From NCBI RefSeq assembly GCF_030252345.1, contig NZ_CP126980.1, positions 7,579,501 to 7,643,500 on the forward strand: 64,000 nucleotides of DNA. Reading direction: 5' to 3'. Positions 50,114 to 59,367 of this stretch are shown here, one piece after another. Origin of the DNA: Actinoplanes oblitus (GTDB lineage Bacteria; Actinomycetota; Actinomycetes; Mycobacteriales; Micromonosporaceae). The position numbers were made by a program, and so were the translations under genes. The notes beneath the pieces are model-generated. The model did not search any database and was not told where the DNA came from. It saw only the letters and a program-made list of their open reading frames with translations. Each line of letters begins with the position of its first letter. Position 1 is the stretch's first letter.

Positions 50114-51406
50114 ATGCCCGACGCCGGTGACGCGCTGAACGCGCGCTACCGGCTGGACGACCGGATCGCGGCGGGCGGCATGGGCGAGGTGTGGCGGGCG
50201 ACCGACACCCTGCTCGGCCGCCCGGTCGCGGTCAAGATGCTGCTGGTCGAGCACGCCGCCGAGCCGACCTTCCAGCAGCGGTTCGAGCACGAGGCCCGGG
50301 CGATGGCCACGCTGCGGCATCCCGGGGTGGCGGCGGTCTACGACTACGGCACCACCGCCGAGGGCGCCTACCTGGTGCTGGCCCGGATCGACGGGCAGCC
50401 CCTGGACCGGCGGATCGCCGAGCGCGGCCGGTTCTCCCCGGCCGAGACGATGGCCCTGGTGGCCCAGGTGGCCGGGGCCCTGCAGGCGGTGCACCGGGCC
50501 GGCATCGTGCACCGCGACGTCACCCCCGGCAACCTGATCATCGAGCCGGACGGCAACGTGGTGCTGGTCGATTTCGGGGTGGCCCGCTCGGCCCTGTCGG
50601 TGACCCTGACCGGCGCGCGCAACGTGATCGGTACCGCCTGCTACATGGCTCCGGAGCAGGTGGCCAAGGCGACCGTCGGTCCCGCCGCCGACCTGTACGC
50701 CCTCGGCGCCGTCGCCTACCACTGCCTGACCGGCCACCCGCCATTCGAGGGTGACGACGCCGTCTCGATCGCGCTCCGGCACGTCACCGAGGAACCGCAG
50801 CCGCTTCCCGGCGACCTGCCCGAGCCGGTCCGCGCCCTGGTCGCCCGGGCGCTGGCCAAGGATCCGGCGGACCGGCACCCGTCCGCCGCCGCGCTGGCCG
50901 GCGCCGCCCGGTCCGCGCTCGGCGGCCGTCCGGACGCCGCCGGCCTGCTGGCGACCGAGAGCGCCACGGTCGCCATCCAGTCCGCTCCGCCCGCGCCGCC
51001 CGCGGTGATCCTGGACCGGCCACCCCGGACCCGTCTCCTGCTGCCGGTCCTGGCGGTCCTGCTGGCCGCGCTCTCCGGAGCGGCCGCCGTCACGCTGGTC
51101 AGCGACCCGTTCGACTGGTTCCCGGCCACCCCCGCCACGACCCCGGCCCCCACACCCGCCCCGCCGAGCGGATCACCACGCCCGAGTCCGGCACCCACCC
51201 CATCGAAGACGATTTCCGGTACGCCCACCGCGGAGAACCCGCCGCCCACCCGCCCTCGGACTCCCCGTACCCGCCGCAGTTCCCGCAGCCCCGCACCCAG
51301 CAGCCCGTCCCCGCCGACCAGCGCGGACCCCGGCGGCAGCGGCACCACCAGCGAGGAGCCGGGCAACTCGGAGCCGGCCGGCGGCGGCCCCTCCGGCGAC
51401 TCCTGA
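50114..51406 (+). CDS. Membrane Ser/Thr protein kinase with HRDVTP catalytic loop
   Basis: 430 residues, closely similar to the preceding kinase (same AAGGMGEVW, EAETMA, LTGAR segments). Kinase domain 8-265 with ATP Lys in VAVKMLL; the catalytic loop is HRDVTPGNL, with Thr where most Ser/Thr kinases have Lys after HRDx; the DFG motif is VDFGVARS. Membrane helix at about 305-330, then a Pro/Ser/Thr-rich tail. The K-to-T change occurs in a subset of actinobacterial kinases, so activity is uncertain but possible. Probably arose from duplication of the upstream gene. Confidence 0.9.
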   Translation: MPDAGDALNARYRLDDRIAAGGMGEVWRATDTLLGRPVAVKMLLVEHAAEPTFQQRFEHEARAMATLRHPGVAAVYDYGTTAEGAYLVLARIDGQPLDRRIAERGRFSPAETMALVAQVAGALQAVHRAGIVHRDVTPGNLIIEPDGNVVLVDFGVARSALSVTLTGARNVIGTACYMAPEQVAKATVGPAADLYALGAVAYHCLTGHPPFEGDDAVSIALRHVTEEPQPLPGDLPEPVRALVARALAKDPADRHPSAAALAGAARSALGGRPDAAGLLATESATVAIQSAPPAPPAVILDRPPRTRLLLPVLAVLLAALSGAAAVTLVSDPFDWFPATPATTPAPTPAPPSGSPRPSPAPTPSKTISGTPTAENPPPTRPRTPRTRRSSRSPAPSSPSPPTSADPGGSGTTSEEPGNSEPAGGGPSGDS

Positions 51407-51523
51407 GCCCGAAGCCCGCACATTTCCGCCCGGATGAGCGGTGCGGACGTGTTTTGATCAGCGAGGGTTACCCGCCGGAAATCTCCACATGCGAACATCT
51501 CGGGGCGCGACCAGGGAGGTGCT

Positions 51524-51826
51524 TTGTTCCTCAGCCGACATGAGCAGGAACGTCTGCTCATTCACGTGGCGGCCGACGTCGCCCAGAAGCGACGCGCGCG
51601 CGGTCTGAAACTCAACCACCCCGAGGCGACCGCGATCATCACGGCGTTCCTGCTCGAGGGCGCCCGTGACGGACTCGGCGTGGTCGAGCTGATGGATGCC
51701 GGTCGCCGGGTCCTGACCCGCGACGACGTACTGCCGGGCGTGCCCGAAATGCTGACCGAGGTGCAGGTGGAGGCCACCTTCCCGGACGGCACCAAACTGG
51801 TCACCGTGCACGGGCCGATCGCATGA
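51524..51826 (+). CDS. ureA: Urease gamma subunit
   Basis: 100 residues from a TTG start at 51524; GGGAGG lies six bases upstream and the protein begins [17 protein letters not shown] as UreA should. [22 protein letters not shown] and [24 protein letters not shown] are diagnostic. It overlaps ureB by 4 bases. Separate gamma and beta genes are the normal actinobacterial arrangement. The weak start may set the gamma level. Confidence 0.96.
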   Translation: MFLSRHEQERLLIHVAADVAQKRRARGLKLNHPEATAIITAFLLEGARDGLGVVELMDAGRRVLTRDDVLPGVPEMLTEVQVEATFPDGTKLVTVHGPIA

Positions 51827-52230
51827 TCCCCGGCGAGATCCTGTTCGGCGACGGCGAGATCGTCATCAACCCCGGCCGGCCGGAGCTGGACCTGACCGTC
51901 CGCAACACCGGTGACCGGCCGGTCCAGGTCGGCTCGCACTTCCACTTCGCCGAGGCGAACGCGGCACTGGAGTTCGACCGCGAGGCGGCGTGGGGTCACC
52001 GGCTCGGCATCCCGGCCGGCACCTCGGTCCGTTTCGAGCCGGGAATGCCCCGCGACGTCGTCCTGGTCCCGCTGGCCGGCAACCGGATCGTGCCGGGGCT
52101 GCGCGGTCTCGCCGGTGGCGTGCTGGACCGCGTCCCGCCACCCGCCGAGCCCGACCCGACCGACATCGAACCCGCCGGCTCCCTGGACGAGGACACCGGC
52201 GAGGCCCAGCCGAACGGGAGTCCCCGGTGA
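51823..52230 (+). CDS. ureB: Urease beta subunit
   Basis: 135 residues. [38 protein letters not shown] and [17 protein letters not shown] are standard UreB motifs. The last 30 residues beyond the core (ending [13 protein letters not shown]) are an acidic tail not seen in short UreB proteins. Structural, non-catalytic; ureC begins 49 bases later. Confidence 0.96.
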   Translation: MIPGEILFGDGEIVINPGRPELDLTVRNTGDRPVQVGSHFHFAEANAALEFDREAAWGHRLGIPAGTSVRFEPGMPRDVVLVPLAGNRIVPGLRGLAGGVLDRVPPPAEPDPTDIEPAGSLDEDTGEAQPNGSPR

Positions 52231-52279
52231 GGCGCGCGACGATCGAGCCGACCGGCACGCGGAGAAGTGAGGACGCCGC

Positions 52280-53998
52280 ATGACCTCCCTGGACCGCAGC
52301 CGCTACGCGGCGCTCTACGGACCCACCGCCGGCGACCGGATCCGGCTCGCCGACACCAACCTGCTGATCGAGATCGAGGAGGACCGCAGCGCCGGCCCGC
52401 ACCCCGGTGACGAGGTGGTCTTCGGCGGCGGCAAGGTGATCCGCGAGTCGATGGGCCAGTCCCGGGCCACCCGCGCCGAGGGCGTGCCGGACACCGTGAT
52501 CACCGGCGTGGTGGTGCTCGACCACTGGGGCATCGTCAAGGCGGACGTCGGCGTCCGGGACGGCCGGATCACCGCCATCGGCAAGGCCGGCAACCCGGAC
52601 ACCATGGACGGTGTGCACCCGGACCTGGTGATCGGCGCCAGCACCGAGATCATCGCGGGCAACGGCAAGATCCTCACGGCCGGGGCAATCGACAGCCACG
52701 TGCACCTGATCAGCCCGACCATCCTGGACACCGCCCTGGCCGCCGGCATCACCACGATCATCGGTGGGGGCACCGGCCCGGCCGAGGGCACCAAGGCCAC
52801 CACCGTCACCCCGAACGCCTGGCACCTGGCCCGGATGCTGGAGGCGATCGACACCTTCCCGATCAACGTGCTGCTGCTCGGCAAGGGCAACACGATGTCC
52901 GAGGAGTCGATGTGGGAACAGCTGCGCGGCGGGGCCGGCGGCTTCAAGCTGCACGAGGACTGGGGCACCACGCCGGCCGCCATCGACGCCTGCCTCAAGG
53001 TGTGTGACGCCTCCGGGGTACAGGCGGCGATCCACACCGACACGCTGAACGAGGCCGGTTTCGTCGAGGAGACGATCCGGGCGATCGGCGGGCGCTCCAT
53101 CCACGCCTATCACACCGAGGGCGCCGGCGGCGGGCACGCGCCGGACATCATCACGGTGGCCGCGCACCCCAACGTGCTGCCGTCGTCGACGAACCCGACC
53201 CGGCCGTACACCAAGAACACCCTGGCCGAGCACCTCGACATGCTGATGGTCTGCCATCACCTGAACTCGGCGGTGCCGGAGGACCTGGCGTTCGCCGAGA
53301 GCCGGATCCGGCCGTCCACCATGGCGGCCGAGGACCTGCTGCACGACCTCGGAGCGATCTCGATGATCGGCTCGGACTCCCAGGCGATGGGCCGGGTCGG
53401 CGAGGTGATCATGCGAACCTGGCAGACCGCGCACGTCATGAAGGCGCGGCGCGGCGCGCTGCCCGGCGACGGGTCCGCCGACAACAACCGGGCCAAGCGA
53501 TACGTCGCCAAGTACACGATCTGCCCCGCGGTGGCGCACGGGATGGCCGGCCAGGTCGGCTCGATCGAACCCGGCAAGCTCGCCGACCTGGTCCTGTGGG
53601 ATCCGGCGTTCTTCGGAGTGCGCCCGGCGCTGGTGCTCAAGGGCGGGATGATCGCGTACGCGCAGATGGGTGACGCGAACGCGTCGATCCCGACGCCGCA
53701 GCCGATGCTGCCGCGGCCGATGTTCGGTTCCTTCGGGGTGGTCCCGTCCCAGACGTCGCTCGCGTTCGTCGCCCCGGCCGCGATCGACGCGCTGCTCAGC
53801 GACCGGATCGGGGTGAAGCGGGCGCTCGTCCCGGTCGGTGACACCCGCTCGGTCGGCAAGGCCGACCTGCCGCTCAACGACGCGATGCCCCGGATCGAGG
53901 TCAAGGCGGACACCTTCGAGGTACGCGTGGACGGCGAGGTCGTGGAGCCGGATCCGGTGACCGAGCTGCCGATGGCCCAGCGATACTTCCTGTTCTGA
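52280..53998 (+). CDS. ureC: Urease alpha subunit (catalytic)
   Basis: 572 residues. Nickel site intact: AIDSHVHLI near 138, the carbamylated Lys in [13 protein letters not shown] near 220, HTDTLNE near 252 and [12 protein letters not shown] near 278; flap His in MVCHHLN near 325. Catalyses urea to ammonia and carbamate. [16 protein letters not shown] and the C-terminal PMAQRYFLF are typical. Full length and in frame. Confidence 0.97.
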   Translation: MTSLDRSRYAALYGPTAGDRIRLADTNLLIEIEEDRSAGPHPGDEVVFGGGKVIRESMGQSRATRAEGVPDTVITGVVVLDHWGIVKADVGVRDGRITAIGKAGNPDTMDGVHPDLVIGASTEIIAGNGKILTAGAIDSHVHLISPTILDTALAAGITTIIGGGTGPAEGTKATTVTPNAWHLARMLEAIDTFPINVLLLGKGNTMSEESMWEQLRGGAGGFKLHEDWGTTPAAIDACLKVCDASGVQAAIHTDTLNEAGFVEETIRAIGGRSIHAYHTEGAGGGHAPDIITVAAHPNVLPSSTNPTRPYTKNTLAEHLDMLMVCHHLNSAVPEDLAFAESRIRPSTMAAEDLLHDLGAISMIGSDSQAMGRVGEVIMRTWQTAHVMKARRGALPGDGSADNNRAKRYVAKYTICPAVAHGMAGQVGSIEPGKLADLVLWDPAFFGVRPALVLKGGMIAYAQMGDANASIPTPQPMLPRPMFGSFGVVPSQTSLAFVAPAAIDALLSDRIGVKRALVPVGDTRSVGKADLPLNDAMPRIEVKADTFEVRVDGEVVEPDPVTELPMAQRYFLF

Positions 53999-54025
53999 CG
54001 GGCCCGGTCCGATGAGCGCTGTCCG

Positions 54026-54670
54026 ATGAGTCTCGCGACGCTCCTGCTGCTCGCCGACGGCCGGCTGCCGTCCGGCGGCCACGCGCACTCCGCCGGGCTG
54101 GAGGCGCAGGTCGCGGCCGGCCGAGTCCGGTCCGTCGACGACCTCGGCGGGTTCCTGCGCGGGAAGCTGGCGACCAGCGGGCTGGTCGCGGCGGCGTTCA
54201 CGGCCGCGGCGTGCGGCTCCCCGGCGAGGTTCGCCGAGCTGGACGCCGGGCTCGACGCGCGGACGCCGTCACCGGCCCTGCGCAAGGCTTCCCGGGCGCA
54301 GGGCCGAGCGCTGCTGCGGGCCGGCCGGGCGATGTGGCCGATGGCGGACATCGGGCGGGAACCGCACCAACCGGTCGCGCTCGGTGCGCTGGCGGCCGCC
54401 GCCGGGCTCACACCCGGCCAGGCCGCGACCGCCGCGGCGCACGGCACGATCACCGGTCCGGCCAGCGCGGCGGTCCGGTTGCTGGGACTCGATCCGTACG
54501 GGGTGCACGCGCTCCTGGCCCGCCTCGCACCCGCCTGCGACAGGGTGGCGGCACTCGCCGCCGCACGGTCCTGCGACGCCGTCGACGACCTGCCGGCCGC
54601 GGGCGCTCCACTGCTCGACATCGGCGCCGAACACCACGCCACCTGGGAGGTGCGTCTCTTTGCATCCTGA
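54026..54670 (+). CDS. ureF: Urease accessory protein UreF
   Basis: 214 residues. [21 protein letters not shown] at the N-terminus and an all-helical body fit UreF, which with UreG and UreD loads nickel into apo-urease. Starts 28 bases after ureC; overlaps the start of ureG by 11 bases. Confidence 0.94.
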   Translation: MSLATLLLLADGRLPSGGHAHSAGLEAQVAAGRVRSVDDLGGFLRGKLATSGLVAAAFTAAACGSPARFAELDAGLDARTPSPALRKASRAQGRALLRAGRAMWPMADIGREPHQPVALGALAAAAGLTPGQAATAAAHGTITGPASAAVRLLGLDPYGVHALLARLAPACDRVAALAAARSCDAVDDLPAAGAPLLDIGAEHHATWEVRLFAS

Positions 54671-55424
54671 ACCGCAACATCCTGAACCGCGGCATCCTGA
54701 ACCGGGGCATCCCGAACCGGGGCACCCGCAGCCCCACCAGCACGGCCCCGACGAGGTTCCGCACACCCATCCGGAACCGGGGGTCGATCCGCACGCTCCC
54801 CTGCACGCCGGGGCGCGGGCACTGCGCATCGGGATCGGCGGCCCGGTCGGATCCGGCAAGACCGCGCTGGTCGCGGCGCTGTGCCGGACCCTGGGCGCGG
54901 AGCTGCGCCTGGCCGTGGTCACCAACGACATCTACACCACCGAGGACGCCGACTTCCTGCTGCGCAACGGCGTGCTGCCGGCCGAACGGATCCGCGCGGT
55001 GGAAACCGGCTGCTGTCCGCACACCGCCATCCGCGACGACATCTCGGCGAACCTGGACGCCGTCGAGGACCTGGAGGCGTCCCTCGGCCCCCTCGACCTG
55101 GTGCTCGTCGAGAGCGGCGGCGACAACCTGACCGCGACGTTCAGCAAGGGCCTGATCGACCAGCAGATCTTCGTGATCGACGTGTCCGGCGGCGACAAGG
55201 TGCCGCGCAAGGGCGGCCCCGGCGTCACCACCGCCGATCTCCTGGTCATCAACAAGACCGACCTGGCCCCCCTGGTCGGCGCCGACCTCTCGGTGATGGA
55301 CCGGGACGCCCGAGCCCGCCGCCACGACCTGCCGACCGTTTTCCTGTCCCTGACCGAGGACCGAGCCGCCACCCCGGTGGCGAACTGGATCCGAGGCCTG
55401 GTGGCAGCCCACGTCTCCGCCTGA
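54660..55424 (+). CDS. ureG: Urease accessory GTPase UreG with His-rich N-terminus
   Basis: 254 residues from TTG 54660, the first in-frame start after GGGAGG (nine bases) that reads through the whole His-rich head. Core: P-loop [26 protein letters not shown], the nickel Cys-Pro-His in [27 protein letters not shown]. Before it are about 50 residues with 11 His, mostly as HPEPx repeats. Such tails bind or store nickel in UreG or UreE relatives. As no ureE is in the operon, the tail may replace its nickel-donor role. Confidence 0.93.
   Translation: MHPEPQHPEPRHPEPGHPEPGHPQPHQHGPDEVPHTHPEPGVDPHAPLHAGARALRIGIGGPVGSGKTALVAALCRTLGAELRLAVVTNDIYTTEDADFLLRNGVLPAERIRAVETGCCPHTAIRDDISANLDAVEDLEASLGPLDLVLVESGGDNLTATFSKGLIDQQIFVIDVSGGDKVPRKGGPGVTTADLLVINKTDLAPLVGADLSVMDRDARARRHDLPTVFLSLTEDRAATPVANWIRGLVAAHVSA
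54663..54737 (+). repeat. 15-bp His-Pro-Glu-Pro repeats in ureG
   Basis: Units of cat-cct-gaa-ccg-N run four times head to tail, then degenerate (cac ccg cag ccc). They create [25 protein letters not shown]. Confidence 0.85.
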
Positions 55425-55455
55425 CGGGCCACGGTCCGGCGGCGGCGCCCGCCCC

Positions 55456-55564
55456 GCCGGAGCTCACGCGACCCCCTGGCCGCGCGTGCCCCGCCCGGCA
55501 CGACACCGCCAGGTGCGCTGGCGCACCCTCGCCGGAGCCCACGCGACCCCGGCCATGCGTGCCC
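55456..55564 (+). repeat. Imperfect direct repeat between ureG and ureD
   Basis: GCCGGAGCTCACGCGACCCC (55456) and GCCGGAGCCCACGCGACCCC (55531) each extend for about 35 bases. Between them is a perfect hairpin GGTGCGC-TG-GCGCACC (55512-55527). The 215-base gap holds no gene; the hairpin may attenuate transcription into ureD. Confidence 0.6.
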
Positions 55565-55639
55565 GGCTCCGGCCCGATGGCGACGCGGGTCCGTGGCGCG
55601 GACGCCACAACGAAAGGAAGCTGCTGGTGGAGCATGGGA

Positions 55640-56515
55640 ATGAAGGCTGAGGCGCGGGTCGTGGCCGAGGCCGACGGGCACGGCGGGACCCGCCTGGTCG
55701 TGCTCCGCGGCCAGTCCCCGCTCCTGCTCCGGCGGACCGGCCCGCACCGGGCAGCTGTTCCTCGCGCGGCCACCGGCCCGACCGTGCACCTGATCGGCGG
55801 CGCGGCCGGCCCGCACCCGGCAGCTGTTCCCCGCACGGCCACCGGCCCGACCATGCACCTGATCGGCGGCGCGGCCGGCCCACTGCGCGGCGACGACCTG
55901 CGGCTGGACATCGAGGTCGGTCCGGGCGCGTGGCTGGAGATACTGAGCGTCGCGGCCCAGCTGGCCCTGCCCGGCCGCCCGGCGCCGGCATCCCGGATGA
56001 CCATCACCGCGACGGTCGCCGCCGGCGGCACACTGCGGTGGCTCCCGGAGCCGCTGATCGCCGCGGCCGGCTGCGACCACATCGCCGTCACCCGGGTCAC
56101 GGTCGAGGCCGGCGGCTCCCTGCTGTGGCGCGACGACCTGGTCTGCGGTCGCCACGGCGAAGATCCGGGCGATGTCATAGCCGACACCCTTTTCGGGTAC
56201 GCCGGCAGCACCCTCCACCGTCACGAACTGGCGGTAGGCCCACGCGCCCCCGGCTGGAACGCCGCCGCCGTCCTCGGCCCCCACCGAGCCATCGGCACCC
56301 TCCTGCTGGCCGGCCCCGCCGCAGCCGTCCCGAACCTCACCGTCCCGCATTCCCCTGGTCCCAGTCCCACCGTCGCGGCTGCCGCGATCATGCCCCTGGC
56401 CGGCCCCGGCGTGCTGGCCACCGCCGTAGCCCCCGACATCCGCGCCGTCCGAGCCGCCCTGGATCCCCTATGCGCCCTCCGCCCGACCCCCTGCGCATCC
56501 CCCGGCTGGCCGTGA
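55640..56515 (+). CDS. ureD: Urease accessory protein UreD (UreH)
   Basis: 291 residues from ATG 55640, which has GGAG seven bases upstream. Family segments: KAEARVVAEADGHGGTRLVVL, LDIEVGPGAWLEI, GGTLRWLPEPLI, WRDDLVCGRHGE. UreD scaffolds the activation complex with UreF and UreG. Residues about 33-80 contain a 23-residue tandem duplication (GPTVHLIGGAAGPH type) from a 69-bp repeat, lengthening the protein over the usual size. Its last codons and stop lie inside the first unit of a 63-bp minisatellite. Confidence 0.85.
   Translation: MKAEARVVAEADGHGGTRLVVLRGQSPLLLRRTGPHRAAVPRAATGPTVHLIGGAAGPHPAAVPRTATGPTMHLIGGAAGPLRGDDLRLDIEVGPGAWLEILSVAAQLALPGRPAPASRMTITATVAAGGTLRWLPEPLIAAAGCDHIAVTRVTVEAGGSLLWRDDLVCGRHGEDPGDVIADTLFGYAGSTLHRHELAVGPRAPGWNAAAVLGPHRAIGTLLLAGPAAAVPNLTVPHSPGPSPTVAAAAIMPLAGPGVLATAVAPDIRAVRAALDPLCALRPTPCASPGWP
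55738..55875 (+). repeat. 69-bp tandem duplication within ureD
   Basis: Two copies of 69 bases (23 codons) with a few substitutions; matching points at 55741 and 55810. In frame. Confidence 0.88.
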
Positions 56516-56877
56516 GCACCCTGTCCCAGCCCGGGACACCACCACCAACACCAGCCCACAACACCCGGCTGGCCGTGAGCGCCCTATCCCAGCCCCGGAC
56601 ACCACCACGAGCACCAGCCCACAACACCCGGCTGGCCGTGAGCACCCTGTCCGAGCCCGGGACACCACCACCAACACCAGCCCAGGACACCCGGCTGGGC
56701 GTGAGCGCCCTGTCCGAGCGCGGGACACCACCATGAGCACCAGCCCACAACACCCGGCTGGGCGTGAGCGCCCTATCCCAGCCCCGGACACCACCATGAG
56801 CACCAGCCCAGGACACCCGGCTGGGCGTGAGCGCCCTGTCCGAGCGCGGGACACCACCATGAGCACCAGCCCGAGGT
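56503..56877 (+). repeat. 63-bp minisatellite, six copies, at the 3' end of ureD
   Basis: Units begin at 56503, 56566, 56629, 56692, 56755 and 56818, each starting CGGCTGG(C/G)CGTGAGC. The ureD stop is in unit 1. Variants recur in a mosaic: units 4 and 6 share GAGCGCGGG, units 2 and 5 share CTATCCCAGCCCCGG, units 3 and 5 end CCAGGACACC. No gene is convincing in the 450 bases to the next stop, though several frames stay open because 63 is divisible by three. Confidence 0.92.
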
Positions 56878-56966
56878 GCTTGGGACGGCAGCGGGCCGTG
56901 GGCGGCGGCTGCGACAGTGACCCGCGATCCGGGGAACCGAGCCCGTCGGGCCCGGCGAGGGGGCAA

Positions 56967-58139
56967 TCAGCGTGACGGGTCGATCATGGTCATGCCGGCG
57001 ACCGTGGCCTGATCGAATCCGGGCAGCAGCGCCGCCGCCTCAGCGAGGCCGACGGTGCGTTCGATGAGTCGTTGCGGCTGGAGCACGCCCTGCTCGATCA
57101 ACCGCATCATCGCCGGATAGTCCGCGGCGGCCATCCCGTGGCTGCCCAGCACGTCGAGTTCCCAGCCGATCACCCGCGACATCGGCAGCCGCGGGTGCCC
57201 ACCGACCGGCGGCAGCAGCCCGATCTGCACATGCCGCCCCCGCCGGCGCAGGCTGAGAATCGCGTCGGCGCAGGCCCGCTCGTTTCCGACCGCGTCGACA
57301 GTGACGTGGCTACCGCCACCGGTGATCTCTGCGACCGCGCCCGGCACGTCACTGACCGAAACGAGCCGACCGCCAACGGCGCCCGGACCGTCACCGACCG
57401 AGACCGGCCGGGCCGCAACCGGGGACGGGCCGGAAGCGGCCACGACAGGCCCCTCGGCGAGCCGCACCGCATCGTCCGGGACCGGGTCGCCGGTGAGCAG
57501 GGTGTACTCCGCCCCGATCCCGGCCGCCACCGCCAGCGCCTCCGGATTCCGGTCCACCGCGACCACCCGAGCCCCGAGCGCCCGGGCGATCATCACCGCG
57601 CTGAGCCCGACCCCGCCCACGCCGACAACCGTCACCCACTCCCCTCCGGCAACCCGGGCCCGCCCGGCCAGCCCCCGGTACGCCGTGGCGAACCGGCACC
57701 CCAGACTCGCCGCCGTAGCGAACTCCACCTGGTCCGGAACGGCCACCAGGTTGGTGTCGGCGGCGTGCAGTACCACGTACTCGGCGAACGATCCCCAGTG
57801 CGTGAACCCGGGCTGCTCCTGCTCCGGGCACACCTGTGCCTGCCCGCTCCGGCACCACTGGCACCGCCCGCACCCGCACACGAACGGCACTGTCACCCGG
57901 TCACCGGCGGCCCAGCCGGCGACGCCCGGACCGACCTCCGCCACCACCCCGGCCAGCTCGTGCCCGGGCACGTGCGGGAACACGATGTCGTCGTCGTGGC
58001 CGGCCCACCCGTGCCAGTCACTGCGGCACAGCCCGGTGGCCAGCACCCGGACCACCACCCCACCGGGCGGGGCGACGGGCTGGGGAACTTCTCGAACCTC
58101 CGGACGGCCCCGGACGGTATCGACAACCACGGCACGCAT
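56967..58139 (-). CDS. Zinc-dependent alcohol dehydrogenase (MDR family)
   Basis: 390 residues from ATG 58139; the frame is open to 58271 without homology. Catalytic Zn site: GLCRSDWHGW near 38 and GHELAGVV near 62; structural Zn: four Cys in FVCGCGRCQWCRSGQAQVC; Rossmann motif VGVGGVGLSAV near 175. A 45-residue Ala/Gly/Pro/Val insertion near 225-270, with a doubled (R)PVSVGDGPGAV / LVSVSDVPGAV, lengthens it beyond the usual 340-350. The substrate is unknown; probably an alcohol or polyol. No partner gene next to it. Confidence 0.88.
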   Translation of the reverse strand: MRAVVVDTVRGRPEVREVPQPVAPPGGVVVRVLATGLCRSDWHGWAGHDDDIVFPHVPGHELAGVVAEVGPGVAGWAAGDRVTVPFVCGCGRCQWCRSGQAQVCPEQEQPGFTHWGSFAEYVVLHAADTNLVAVPDQVEFATAASLGCRFATAYRGLAGRARVAGGEWVTVVGVGGVGLSAVMIARALGARVVAVDRNPEALAVAAGIGAEYTLLTGDPVPDDAVRLAEGPVVAASGPSPVAARPVSVGDGPGAVGGRLVSVSDVPGAVAEITGGGSHVTVDAVGNERACADAILSLRRRGRHVQIGLLPPVGGHPRLPMSRVIGWELDVLGSHGMAAADYPAMMRLIEQGVLQPQRLIERTVGLAEAAALLPGFDQATVAGMTMIDPSR

Positions 58140-58260
58140 CGGAACATCCTCCCCCACCCGGCACCGGGAACGGCGGGACCGCTGACCGCCGTACCGAAAG
58201 CGCCGCGGACATGGTGGAGGGCGGACCGCAAGCGATCCGCCCTCCGCCGCATGTGATTCG

Positions 58261-59163
58261 CTACGCGGCAACCGCTATCGGTACGCCGTGACTGTCGGTC
58301 AACGCCAGCCGGGTGTGCAGGTTGCCCTGCTGCTGCACCTTCGCGAAGTACTCGGTGCGCCGGCGTTGCAGGCAGCCCTTCCGGGTGCGCGGGCCGCCGG
58401 CGGCGACGGTCAGCAGTTCCGGCGCGAGCGAGCTGTTCAGTCCCTCACGCAGCAGGCGCAGCGCCTCGGTGCGCAGCTGGGAGATCCGGGACTCGGTCAC
58501 GCCGAGCCGCGCCGCCACCTCGCTGAGCGGTTGCTCCTGCAAGAACGACTCCTCCACGACCTGGCGCAGCCGCTCGGGCAGCGCCTGGATGGCCTGATGC
58601 AGGTAACCCAGCCGTTCCCGCTTGAGCAGCAGGTCCTCCGGTCCCTCGGACAGCTCCGGCACCATCTCCTCGGCCGCCCCGGTGGGGAAGCCCTGCAGGC
58701 TCAGCAGCGACGCCTTCTGCACGTCGTCCTCGACGCTGGCCAGTTCGGAGACCCCGATGCCGAGCATCTCGGCGACCTCGGCGTCGCTGGGCGTGCGCCC
58801 GAGAGCGGCGGTGAGTTCCTGGCGAGCGGTTGCCGCGCGCCGTGCTCGCGCCCGCACCGATCGGCTGGCCCAGTCCTGTCCCCGGAGTTCATCCAGCAGC
58901 GCGCCGCGAATCCGGACGGCGGCGAAGCGGTGGAAGGGAATCCCGCGGGTCACGTCGAAGGAGCGAGCCGCTCCGAGCAACGCCGCGAAACCGGCTGATG
59001 AGAGGTCATCTGAGTGGACATGGCCGGGCACCCGGTTGAGCAATTCCCGGACCAGATGGCCAACCATCGGCATGTGTTCGCGGATCAGGTCCTCGATGTC
59101 GCGCGCGGAGGGCGCGTCGTGATGGGTGCCGATGGTGGCGGGGAGTTCGGTCGTGACGGTCAC
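58261..59163 (-). CDS. RNA polymerase sigma factor, WhiG/FliA group
   Basis: 300 residues from GTG 59163 with AGGAGG five bases upstream. Region 2: EDLIREHMPMVGHLVRELLN, SSAGFAALLGAARSFDVTRG, FHRFAAVRIRGALLDELR; region 3: ELTAALGRTPSDAEVAEMLG; region 4: LPERLRQVVEESFLQEQPLS and VTESRISQLRTEALRLLREG. This is the WhiG/FliA subgroup, which drives sporulation or flagellar genes in actinomycetes; I cannot tell WhiG from FliA without comparison. A 45-residue basic tail after region 4 (RTRKGCLQRRRTEYFAKVQQ) is unusual. No anti-sigma gene (RsiG/FlgM type) is recognisable nearby. Confidence 0.88.
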   Translation of the reverse strand: MTVTTELPATIGTHHDAPSARDIEDLIREHMPMVGHLVRELLNRVPGHVHSDDLSSAGFAALLGAARSFDVTRGIPFHRFAAVRIRGALLDELRGQDWASRSVRARARRAATARQELTAALGRTPSDAEVAEMLGIGVSELASVEDDVQKASLLSLQGFPTGAAEEMVPELSEGPEDLLLKRERLGYLHQAIQALPERLRQVVEESFLQEQPLSEVAARLGVTESRISQLRTEALRLLREGLNSSLAPELLTVAAGGPRTRKGCLQRRRTEYFAKVQQQGNLHTRLALTDSHGVPIAVAA

Positions 59164-59316
59164 GTAGTCCTCCTCGCTCGTACGAACCGGCTGGTGAAGC
59201 CGGCTGACGAGAAGAACACTGATCGCCGTTGGGTGCAGCGGGGCCCGAACTCGGTTGCTTTTGTGGAGTTTTTTCACGTAAAGCCTCAGGTCGGGGCGAC
59301 CCGAGCGGCAAAGCAC

Positions 59317-59351
59317 GACGATCCGCCTGGCCCACGGCCATGCGGATCGTC
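59317..59351 (-). terminator. Terminator hairpin after the small unknown gene
   Basis: GACGATCCGC and GCGGATCGTC, perfect 10-base arms with a 15-base loop, 16 bases past the stop of the gene at 59368. Confidence 0.7.
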
Positions 59352-59367
59352 ATCAGGAGAGAAAACC

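Noticed and set aside
56388..56966. Minus-strand open frames across the 63-bp repeats
   Set aside because: Open only because the unit length is a multiple of three and lacks stops; no ribosome site or homology.
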